From contig JADWQD010000013.1 of NCBI GenBank assembly GCA_016110215.1, positions 1 through 64,000 on the forward strand: a DNA stretch of 64,000 bases. The letters are read 5' to 3'. Both the position numbers and the translations under genes were made by a program. Below the pieces are notes generated by a model that was not told where the DNA came from, did not search any database, and worked only from the letters and a program-made list of their open reading frames with translations. Positions 32,449-41,916 of the stretch are shown one piece after another. The DNA is from Capronia americana (lineage: Eukaryota > Ascomycota > Eurotiomycetes > Chaetothyriales > Herpotrichiellaceae). Position 1 is the first letter of the stretch. Each line of letters begins with the position of its first letter.

Positions 32449-34551
32449 TCACCACTCCATGGATTTCGCCTGCCCTGATGTTTCCGTCACAAGCCCTTCC
32501 GTTGCATTCTCCCTCTGTTTTCTCGGTGCTTGGTCTAGACTCTGCAACTTCGAGAATAAGCTTGGTCCGTATCTCTCATACGTGCTGAGAAGCCCGCCCT
32601 CCGCAAGCAGCTGTTCTTGAATGCGATCGAGCCGAAAGTCCCATGTCTTCCCCTCGCATTGAATCTTGCGATTCTTGACATCAATCACAATTTCTTTCCC
32701 TTCTTGGGCGAGTTGGTAGAATTCGTCATCCAGAATCTTGATCCCCATCAACCCATTGTTGACTTGGTTTCGCTGATAGATGAACGCATAGGACTTTGCG
32801 ATGACAGCTCGGATCCCTGCCCACATTAACGCTCTTGGAGCTTGCTCTCGAGAGGAGCCGCAACCAAAGCTCTTCTCGGCAACAACGATTGTGGCACCCG
32901 CTTGAGCACGCTCGTAAAACTCGGGTCTGGTGTAGCAAAATGCACCTCGGGCAACCTCTTCCCGAGTCAAGTGAGAATGACATTTGTCGGTAGGGATGAT
33001 GCTGTCGGTGTCAACATTGTCTCCGAATCGCTGAATGCGACCCTGGATCAACTCAGGAAGCGACGGCGGCTGCCTATCGTCGCCCTTCTTCTGTTCCTTG
33101 ACACTATCGGATGAGACTGGAGCGAGCAGTTCAGGTTGCACGAATTCCGGACACGCTCTTGGCTGTTGTGATCGGTACCTCCTCATTGTATCAAACTTGG
33201 CCATGTCGATCACCCGAAGAATATCCTCCGGACTTTGCAATGACATCGAGAAACTGGAGATGGCAACAGTTGCCGCCGACGCGATGTTCGCAATCGAGCC
33301 CGGACCCATCCGATCGCGATAGTTTCGGTTCTGCGACGACAACCAGACCTCGCCTTCGCCGGCTTTGTCGACTCCCATACCTACGCAGTAGCTGCAGCCT
33401 ACTGGACCTATCACAAATCCAGCCTGCTCATAGACATCCAACAGCTCCAACTCCTTGAGTCTGCCGACGATGGAGTTCGACCCTGGAGTTACACGTCGCA
33501 GTCCAGGCGCATCGGGTTTCATACCCTGAGACATTGCTTCCTTCAACACGAGGGCCGCAAGGATCAACTCTTCTTCTGTAGTGGTGCAGGCCCCGATGAA
33601 GACTCCTTGCAGATTCTGGAGCTTTTCCTTTGCTTCGCTCACCGGGACAACATTGTCTGGAGATGGGTAGAGCGCGACGAAATGCTCCAGGTCCGCCAGG
33701 TCGACGTCGAACGACTCCGCATATTGCGCGTCAGGATCGGGTCGAAAATACATGCTATCGGACTTGTGTCGTGGGTCCCTTCGACGCTGGATGTACTCGA
33801 GTGTGACTCCATCTGGAACCACACACGCACCGATGCCGCCAAATTCCGTTGTCATGTTCGCGATCGCAAACCTTGCATCGCATGACAGATATTGCAGTCC
33901 CTCTCCTGTGTACTCGACAAGTCGACCTGCAGCAACCGTGTTCCTCTTGAGTTTACGCATCACTCCGAGGATGACGTCCTTACCGCTGACGCCAAGGGGT
34001 GGCTTATTGACGAAGTTGATGCGAACGATCTCCGGAACCTCGAGATATGTCTCACCAGTGACAAGCTGCAGGATCATGTCCGTGACACCGACGCCGATTG
34101 CCAGGCTGCCCAATGCTCCCGCAGATGAAGTGTGTGAGTCGGCACCAATGACGAGCATACCAGGCTGGCATCGAGAGCGATAGTATTCAGTGTGCATGAT
34201 GGTGGTGTTGTGGCCGGCGTAATTATCTCCAAGGTCCATTTCCTTCGCAATCTGATCGCATGCCTCAATGAGAGACTTCTCATATGCTTGATGGTTAACC
34301 CTCGGATCCACGACATGATCTCCTGCAAGCCAGAACCTGTCTCGGCGACGAATCCCAGGACGGCCCATCCGCTCGTAGCTTTTATTCATTCCGAACCAAG
34401 CAACCTCAGATGCCAGGAACCAATCTGGGGCGATGCGAATGACCGTTCCCGGCTCGACATACGGTACGTCAAGACCAAGGGCATGATGAACCAGGATCTT
34501 TTGACATGCAGTCATAGGTCGGCGATCGATAGCATCTGACCTGGTTTCCAT
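32449..34551 (-). CDS. Aconitase-superfamily hydro-lyase (3-isopropylmalate dehydratase/homoaconitase-like), fused
   Basis: Intronless, about 700 residues from the ATG at 34551; the frame is open further upstream but without another ATG. The N-terminal catalytic part has VIGADSHTSSAGALGS and LQLVTGETYLEVPE. The [4Fe-4S] ligands are present: one Cys in IGACTTTEEEL and two in VGCSYCVGM. A linker near residue 490-520 joins the swivel domain, with FGDNVDTDSIIPTDK and the active-site loop FGCGSSREQAPRAL, then AKSYAFIYQRNQVNNGL. The family dehydrates and rehydrates 2- and 3-hydroxy di/tricarboxylates. The first ligand motif departs from the usual GSCTNxR (the Arg is missing), so it is probably a paralogue with a non-canonical substrate rather than the leucine or lysine pathway enzyme. 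No obvious mitochondrial presequence. The flanking LEU3-like regulator and carriers suggest a dedicated pathway. Confidence 0.9.
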   Translation of the reverse strand: METRSDAIDRRPMTACQKILVHHALGLDVPYVEPGTVIRIAPDWFLASEVAWFGMNKSYERMGRPGIRRRDRFWLAGDHVVDPRVNHQAYEKSLIEACDQIAKEMDLGDNYAGHNTTIMHTEYYRSRCQPGMLVIGADSHTSSAGALGSLAIGVGVTDMILQLVTGETYLEVPEIVRINFVNKPPLGVSGKDVILGVMRKLKRNTVAAGRLVEYTGEGLQYLSCDARFAIANMTTEFGGIGACVVPDGVTLEYIQRRRDPRHKSDSMYFRPDPDAQYAESFDVDLADLEHFVALYPSPDNVVPVSEAKEKLQNLQGVFIGACTTTEEELILAALVLKEAMSQGMKPDAPGLRRVTPGSNSIVGRLKELELLDVYEQAGFVIGPVGCSYCVGMGVDKAGEGEVWLSSQNRNYRDRMGPGSIANIASAATVAISSFSMSLQSPEDILRVIDMAKFDTMRRYRSQQPRACPEFVQPELLAPVSSDSVKEQKKGDDRQPPSLPELIQGRIQRFGDNVDTDSIIPTDKCHSHLTREEVARGAFCYTRPEFYERAQAGATIVVAEKSFGCGSSREQAPRALMWAGIRAVIAKSYAFIYQRNQVNNGLMGIKILDDEFYQLAQEGKEIVIDVKNRKIQCEGKTWDFRLDRIQEQLLAEGGLLSTYERYGPSLFSKLQSLDQAPRKQRENATEGLVTETSGQAKSMEW

Positions 34552-35179
34552 TGCTCCTGGCGGTTGGCAGCTTCGACAAGCCGAGAATGACAACTTGAAG
34601 TGTGGTATCAAACCTTGGCGGCGTTGAGACGTAGTTTCGTCGTCCTGTTTGTCTCTCGGCCCTAAATCCAGGTAGGAGGAGGATACCACTTTTGAGAGAT
34701 GTGAGGTTGATGGAATCCAGTGCCGATACTGTTAAACTGAGAATCCCACATGGGGAACCGGGCTGCTTCCCAACGACTCCCCTGGCCAGGTACCTGGATG
34801 TTGAAGATTCTATTGCGCGAGTCCCACGGACATCTACATGTCAGCCCCACCTGTCTAATGCGTTGCTTCCGGTAGATGCAAGGTGTAAAAGAGCCGAGAT
34901 ATTCCTATGCTACCGGGCACAGATCTCTCATGGCACAAATTTCGATATATGAGAACGGAAGCGCAATTGGTGCGATGGGAGCCACCGGCCAAAGTCCGCG
35001 CCGCCTTTCCGGGACCCATATGTCTGGGATACTGGTTCCAGGGACCTGGGCCCGACCTTACCCCGGACCAGAACCTGACCAGACTTGACAACAATTCTTA
35101 TATCCCAGTCAATGGTGCTCGGCCGCCTGCATCTTTCAATCTGAGCCGACGGAACCAGGTGAACTCTTCCACAGTCAAG
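34552..35179. promoter_or_regulatory. Divergent promoter of the dehydratase and the sugar-type carrier
   Basis: 628 bases between two divergent ATGs. No CCGGNNCCGG (LEU3 consensus) match was found, although several CCGG and CGG/CCG triplets occur around 34980-35080. The upstream ATG at 34907 is in frame with the carrier but the added 91 residues look non-coding. Confidence 0.4.
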
Positions 35180-36884
35180 ATGATCAGCGAAGGACGGAAC
35201 AACCACCTCCTCGACAACTGGAAATGTCTCATCATATGCTGCGTGGTGAGCATGGCCAATTGTCAATATGGCTTTGGTAAGGCGCTTCCTAGGCAATAAT
35301 CCCCAAGGCTAACCGTAGCAGATACGGCTGCCGTCGCAGGCTTTCAAGCCATGATCGGTTTTCTGGAAGTCTTTGGCTACAAAGACGCCAAAGCCAAAAG
35401 CGGCTGGAACATCAATACCAAACCTCAGCAGTTGATTTCCAGCTTTCTCAACGTCGGAACCATTGTAGCGGTGCTTCTCGGTGGCCCTTTCTCGCACAAG
35501 TTCGGCCGTAAGCCAGCAATCTGGGTGGCTGCCGCTGTGTCGATGGTTGCTTGTGGCGTCCAAGTCGGAGCTAATAGCCTCGCGGGATTGTACGCAGGCA
35601 GAATCCTTCTCGGACTCGGCAACGGGTTCTTCATTCTCTTTTCGAATACATATACTGTCGAGGTCTCACCTCCACAACACCGAGCATTTCTCGCTTCGTT
35701 CTTTGGGTTCTGGGTAAATCTGGGCAGCATACTCGGAGCAATCGCAGACAATTACAGCAAGACCCTGAACAGTAAACTGGCATACCGAATTCCGCTGGCT
35801 TCACTGTTCGCGATCCCGGTTCTCCTCAGCATCTTCGTTTTCTTCGTCCCCGAATCGCCTCGCTGGCTCCTTTTGCACAACAGGCCAGAAGAGGCACGTC
35901 GAGCCCTAGAGAAGCTCAGAGGCACATCGCTGAAGCCAGAGCTGCTCAACGAAGAATTTGTCGAGATGCAGAGAGGTATCGAGCAAGAGAAAGAGTTGGC
36001 GTCTTCCACCTCGGTCTTCGATATGTTCAAAGGGACGGATCGCCGCCGTACAGTCTTGGCTGCAGGAGCGATCGCCTCTCACGCCGCGTCCGGAGTGTGG
36101 TTCACCATCTCATACAGCACCTTCTTCTATCAGATGGCGGGCATTGAAAAACCTTTCCAAGCAACGATTTTGCAAAACTGTCTCGGCCTGGTGGGAGCGA
36201 TGTGCGGCATGTTCCTGATGCACAAGGTCTTCGGCCGCCGTCCAATGCTGTTGATTGGTTCCGCTGGCTGTGCAATCTGCATGCTTGTGATCGGCTTGTT
36301 GAGCATCGCTGGGCATTCGCACCGTGCTGGTCAGGCACTGGTGGGCTTTGCGCTGATGTTCAACTTCTTCTACAACGGCTTCACAGGCACGATCACCTGG
36401 CCGATTGCAGGTGAACTTGTCAGCTCTCGACTGCGCGTGTTCAGTGTCGGGCTTGGGACTGGAATCAACTACTTCTTCAACTGTGAGCTCTGTGAGCATT
36501 CTCTTTCAAGCATTGACTGACCACTGCAGGGTTGATCTCATACTGCACGCCGTATTTTCTGAATGCGAACAATCTCAATTGGGGTGCGAAATATGGGTAC
36601 ATCTGGGCAGGGTCAAACGCGATTGCATTTCGTGCGTATCCATAAACCTTTGTCTGTCCTCCTGCTGACCTTGAGCTCCAGTATTCTTCTTCTTCTTGAT
36701 ACCCGAAACCAAAGGGCGCTCTCTTGAGGAAATCGACGAAATGTTCGTCAACAAGGTGCCCCGTCGCGAATTCAAGACATATCAGTGTGTCTCCTCAGAA
36801 AGAGCTCGCGAGATCGCCGAACACCAGTTGGATGACCTTTCGAAGGGCGGAGTGACTGTTCATACTGAGAAATTCTCAGTCTGA
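35180..36884 (+). CDS. MFS sugar-type transporter
   Basis: Four exons (35180-35276, 35322-36482, 36530-36631, 36682-36884) give about 520 residues and 12 predicted spans. Sugar-porter signatures are GRKPAIWVA after helix 2, GRILLGLGNGF in helix 4, PESPRWLL after helix 6, a GRRPMLLIG repeat in the second half, and PETKGRSLEEIDEMF after helix 12. Helix 7 reads SGVWFTISYSTFFYQ. The family includes hexose, lactose/cellobiose, quinate and myo-inositol carriers; the closest visible flavour is the lactose-permease-like group, without certainty. It diverges from the aconitase-family dehydratase, so it may import that pathway's polyol or organic acid substrate. The third exon is short (102 bases) but joins cleanly (NYFFNWLISYC). 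Confidence 0.9.
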
Positions 36885-37775
36885 TCACAATAGGTCGACG
36901 TTCAGATATCCTATGAATGCTAGAATCCGTTCGCACTCGCTGTCAAAAAGCCGGTTTCCGCCTCCACCTGAAGTCGTTCTGTGCGCTTGTCATCTAACAG
37001 GATGGCTGCGTCTCTTCCGTGTCCATTTTCCAGTCGTCCCAGAGAGTCTGATACAGAAACTTTGCGGCAATGTATCTCTGTAATCGCATCTTGTAAGCTG
37101 CGAAGGTCGGCTGAGGGAGTCGAAAGCCATCCACGATATCCAGTCAAGATACTTGGCACGGAACGGGATAACCCTTCGTCAAGACTTCGAGGAAGCGAGA
37201 AAAGGTCGAACTAGTAGTCATAGCGGCGTCGCAGGTCGAAAGCAGTCGTGATCAATTGCGATCTCCACTCCCGCATTCAAATTGCTTTCGAAACATGAAA
37301 CCTTGCGATTTTGTAGTTAACTGCTTTAACTCTCGATCTCGTAATGATAGCGGGCAGGACTTGAAGTGGTTGGCGGCGATAAACGAACGCCCTGGGCCAA
37401 ACGCCAAAGCCACAAAAGCCGACGTGCCGTAGTCGAGACTTCTGGTTGATGTTTCACTTGTCTGGTGGCTCCGGGATTGTTGCCTGACATTGAGAAATCA
37501 GACGTCGTGGTGGTGCCGCTCCAGCTGCCCATTCATCGCCAGACATCCATTGCTAGCTTCCTTGGTGGTCATTTTTGACGAATGATATCTTCTCACACCA
37601 AACCCGAAGATAATCGGCGACGCAGAGCTGGCGCCATAATGCTGCGAACAGGTTGCTCTACGCAGCGCGTGAAGATCCGGTGACAGTCGGAGATGCAGTC
37701 TGAATATCATCCAAAGTGTTACAGCGCTTGGAACATGCATACACCCTGGTAAGCTCTTGCATCGTCCAATTAGTT
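36885..37775. other. Intergenic between convergent genes
   Basis: About 890 bases between the 3' ends of the carrier and the next regulator. Short frames only; nothing recognised. Confidence 0.55.
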
Positions 37776-40191
37776 TCATCCTTCAGTCTCATTGTCGCTC
37801 TGGAAAAGCACTTTGAGCTTCGTCAGGGCATCGTCGCAGTTGACCTCCATGCTCGTGATCACATCAACGGCTTCCTCCTTGGCCATGATGAATTGTAGCA
37901 GGACCCAGAACTTGAAGGCGTTTCTGTACATGCCCTCGGCCTTCAGTGATTTGTCTTGGGTCTGCGAGCGAATGACTTCCCATAATTGACGCCATTTTTC
38001 GAGCGCCCCTTTGACTTGGTGGGTGATCTGGCCCATGGCCAGACTGGAGGACTTCGATCCAGGGCCAAAGTTCGTGGTAGGCAGATTGAGCGACATCGTC
38101 ATAATACAGGAATGGACGTATGTGTACAAAACTAGAATCAGAGTCAGCCATAGAGACTCTTGAGAACGCTCAAGTCCCGGGACCAGGATAGTAGCCTCAC
38201 AGTGTATAAGAATGAAAAGGTCGAATATTGTGAGATCGCAGTTAGTATCCGCCCCCTCCAATGGTGCTTCAACCTCCGATGCATCTGCCTGTGACGAAAG
38301 CACTGAAGGCGCTGTAGAATTAGGGAACTTAGCCTTTCCATCGAACAGGAGGGCGAAAGACTGTGACATTGTAAGTCGCGGAGCAAAGATTGATTCGTCC
38401 TGCATAAAAGGGTGCCGCGAGCTGAAAATCGCTTCTTTGCAAGGGAGATCGTTGTCGAGTTCGGCGAGCGTGATGCGACAAGGATAGTTGGAATAAATTC
38501 GCATGGCGCAGTCGAGCAAGGCGATGACTGATATCGTTCGGATTTTTGTTTCTTTCTGTAACCAAATGATTTCCGAGATGCGGTCAGTCGGCAGATGGCG
38601 AGCGCGGTGGAGCTGCATGCTTCGCGCAACATTGATCACATCTCCGAGACGCGACTGCATTGCTCGTCGCTTCGAGCCACGGGAACCGCCCCAGTACTGC
38701 GCGATGACCATCAGATAACCCGCCTGCAGCTCTTGAAAGATATCCCATTCACGATCCGAGTCTGAATTCGTTGCCGGGGATTCGCCCTGGATCGACCGCG
38801 TAACTTCGATCTCGAACGAGAAGATCTCCGAGTCGAAAACAACCAATTCCGCGACATCTACGAGTTTCTTCGCAGCGAGACGTTCGGTTTGGTCTTTGGA
38901 ATACATCGCGCCAATGAAGACGACACTGATGACTAGACTGACCGGAACATATGCTGGATCAAAAGAGGGCTTGTGTATGATGGGACAATTCAAGTGCCAA
39001 TTGCGGAAGTATAGCGACATGAATTTCCGGATCCGTTCTCCCGTCAGCAGGAAATTCAGACAGGCTGTGAGCTCTTGTCTAGCTTTCTCGTCCAAAGCCA
39101 GACACCAGAGCTTGTTGTAGATCGCCATATTCAATGCCGAGACGTATTGCGCTTGGTCCGGAGGCGGCTGCGTCGAGGTGGACGGGGTCGAGCCCATCTG
39201 CATGTCCGGCGAGACCATCGACGGATCGTATAATTCCAGCTGCAAATCGGAGTACGAAGGTGACGGCATCAGTCCAAACGGTCCCGTCCAGAAGTCCAGA
39301 TACTGGTCATCGACCCCAACGGGAATTTCGAACATGGCTGAGTAGTCGAGTGTCAGCGGGCTTTCGTACTCTGACTTGAGATGAGCGGAGTCGATCTCGT
39401 CCTCAGGCTCTTCGTTCTTTTGGTGGAACTGGAAGCCTGCTTGCCGATCATCGCAAGGTGGGAGATTGAACGTCTCTGTGAATGTGTCTGTACCGCCGTT
39501 CAACAGCGCTTGGATGGACACGCGGTCGCCAACCGGCCCAAATTTGTCAGTTACTAGATTGGAAGTCAGCGTACTCTGCGACTGGATCTCTCTTGTGGAA
39601 AGCACGGACTTGAATCCTCGCCCGTGCCCCGTTTTTGACGACATTGAACCTGCTTCTTCTTGCAGGGGGCACAGGGATTGCCCCCGTCGCAGCGGATTTT
39701 GGACGAAATACACTGTGGAGTGCTGTCAGTACGCTGGCTGCCTTGCAAACAGCTCCAGAGTCCTCACTGTCACACACGCATGAGGGCGACGGCCTTTCGG
39801 GATCGAATTAGGAACCTCTCTGTCGCCGCGCCGTTGACAATGACTGTAGTGAGTTTGAAGGCGGTCCCTGCGGGATTGGTCAACGGTGATGCAGCAGCCG
39901 AAGACTGAAGTACGTACTTGCGCGAGAAGTCCCGCGAACAGAAGACGCATGAGAAAGGTTTGGCTCCGGTGTCTGCAGGGTGTCAGTGGCAATGGACACC
40001 GGCTCGAAGGGTAACTCACGCCTCGTTTGGTGCCGCTTCAAGTGTTCAGCTCGAGAAAACCCCTGGCCGCAGGTGATGCAGCGGTAGCGCTTCTCAGGAG
40101 CGGTAGATGGGGCGGCAGGAGGTGCAGATTGTTTGATGCATGCCGAAGACAGAAGAGCCTGGTTGCGGATAAGGTCGTGAAAGCCATCCAT
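37776..40191 (-). CDS. Transcription factor with two C2H2 fingers plus a Zn2Cys6 cluster
   Basis: Likely exons 40191-40020, 39972-39918, 39867-39768, 39712-39575 and 39473-37776, about 720 residues. The N-terminus has finger 1, CITCGQGFSRAEHLKRH ending QTRH, and finger 2, CVFCSRDFSRKDRLQTH with H-x3-C, each interrupted by an intron. A Zn2Cys6 cluster follows immediately: HACVTCISSKIRC, then NPCAPCKKKQVQC; intron 3 falls between its second and third residue pairs and uses a GTGAGG donor. The long last exon is the fungal-specific TF domain (pattern FRNWHLNCPIIHKPSFDP). Such double-domain factors form a recognised fungal class tied to secondary metabolism and development, but none is assigned here. 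The splice between the cluster and the long exon (donor after CGCAGA, acceptor CACAGAG) is the weakest point of the model. Confidence 0.85.
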
Positions 40192-40753
40192 GTCTGTGAG
40201 CCATGAAGATTCTAAAAATGTTTCACAGGGCGCGGCGACAAAGTTCAGATTCTTGAGGGGGCGGCCGCTTAGATAAGAGCGGCAAGACCGGCCAGAATTG
40301 CGGAAACTTGCGGGCTGGCTGACACTAACAACTTGGACTCCAGGAGGCTCGCCGGCCAAGCGTGGGCAGGCGGAGTGAGATGGCGAGATGGGCGACCCCA
40401 CGAAAGGTTAAGGTTTTAGGCACCCCAGCGGACCAATCGTCGACAGTTTTATCGTCCACTACCAACTGGAACGCGGAGAAAAATGCAGGGCAATCTCATC
40501 ACGGCCTCTGGAAATACCCCACGTTCGCTTCAGCGTCTTCAGCCTCGGCACTCTTCAAGAGCAATTCGTATAACCCTCCTGACACGATGACGTTGGATCT
40601 GAAGGACGCTCTTGGATTTCACTTATTATTAGCTACAGAGTACAACCAAAGAAGACTATGAATCCCAGGCCGAGCGAACACCGCCGCACTCTGAGTTCCC
40701 AGTCCACAACTGGGGAGATCTCAACGCTGTACACTTGAGACATTCCGGTGATT
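40192..40753. other. Intergenic, no gene seen
   Basis: About 560 bases: promoter of the C2H2/Zn2Cys6 regulator and 3' region of the next gene. No site was recognised. Confidence 0.5.
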
Positions 40754-41522
40754 TCAGAGACGCGCTATCCCATATCCGATCAAGGCCGTCAGCAAGAGAG
40801 GCAGGATTGATGTTGAGGACAGGCTTGAGGCCGACGAGGCAAGAGCAGAGGCAGAAGCAGAGGTTTGGCCGGGCACTGGCACCTTCCGCCCAGCACGGTT
40901 TGTGACGGTGAAGCCTGCAACACGTCAGCAACAGCTACGTCCGGGAAGCTATCGACTCACCTGTGTCAACGGCCCAGGCAATGCTGTTGAATTCAATGAG
41001 TTGACTAAGGAGCTTGTTGTTCTCGTCGATTTCCATCAAGTTGAACCCTTGCACCGGCGCCAAATCGATACCGACCTGCATCTTCCAGTACCACAGGATG
41101 TTGGTACAGCCCGCAGGCATGATCTTAAGGGTTGTAATATTGCGCGGTGCTGGGGCATTCAGAATGGAACTGATGTAAGCTACCTTGTTGGGAAAGGTAA
41201 TACTGCCGAGCTGCAACGTACTTTCAGTATAGGCATCCCAGTCGTATCTTGATCCTGAACTTACAGCATTTCCTGCAATCATATTGATCGAGTCGCTTGT
41301 CTCGAAGAAGGTATCGCTCAGAAGGTCTTGCACCGTCTCGTTGGCGGCATTGACATCCGTATGTTCCATGACGGTGATGAACTTGGTGACAATGCTCTCG
41401 GCATCACTTTGAGAGATGCAGGTCGAGTTCGACGAAGCATCTCTTCTTACCCTAAACAGATCGGGTACCGCAACAACCGTCGATGCGAGGGCGAGAGAGG
41501 TTGCGAGCTTGAGGAACATCAT
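40754..41522 (-). CDS. Secreted NTF2-like protein with a GPI-anchor-type tail
   Basis: Three exons (41522-41265, 41210-40961, 40914-40754) give about 222 residues. The N-terminus (MMFLKLATSLALASTVVAV) is a clean signal peptide. The mature part resembles fungal NTF2-like secreted proteins: SESIV-type helix ESIVTKFITVMEHTD, then LGSITFPNKVAYISSI and KIMPAGCTNILWYWKMQ. After the second intron a Ser/Ala stretch (about 20 residues) leads to a hydrophobic end, STSILPLLLTALIGYG, with a short tail, as in GPI-anchored wall proteins. Intron 1 (54 bases, GTAAGT...TTGCAG) is open and in frame, so reading through it adds 18 spurious residues; intron 2 is needed to reach the anchor, without which a stop would truncate the protein 8 residues later. 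Function unknown; likely at the cell surface. Confidence 0.8.
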
Positions 41523-41916
41523 TTCGACCGGCACCTTGTGGATTTTTGTGGACGTATCGACGGCTTGCTGTGCGTGGCGTTACGAGTTCTCCCACCGGCT
41601 TGAGTGATCACACAAGAACAACGCATCTCTGGTAGAAACAGCGAACCACAACAATCAGTATATACCTTAGCAAGCATGATGTCAACAAAGGGATGAGTCT
41701 TTGATGGCTGCGCCCGTTGCCCCGGAATCGTCCTCGCCGCTTTGGGAACAAAGATAAGTCCTCTATGACGAAGGAATAACATCGAGAAATTGTCAGATGA
41801 CATGACACGTGCTTGGTCTGGCATTTCTGTCAATTCTGGGGATCGTGGAAGGTGATGTTCGACAGTAGCGACGGCTGCGTAGAACATGGCTAGAACACAA
41901 CAGGTCCAAGCTCGAT
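41523..41916. other. Intergenic, no gene seen
   Basis: About 390 bases between the surface-protein start and the TPR gene's 3' end. Overlapping antisense frames were judged shadows. Confidence 0.5.

Noticed and set aside
34907..35179. Upstream in-frame ATG extending the sugar-type carrier by 91 residues
   Set aside because: The extension has no membrane or family features; sugar porters begin shortly before helix 1, as with the ATG at 35180.
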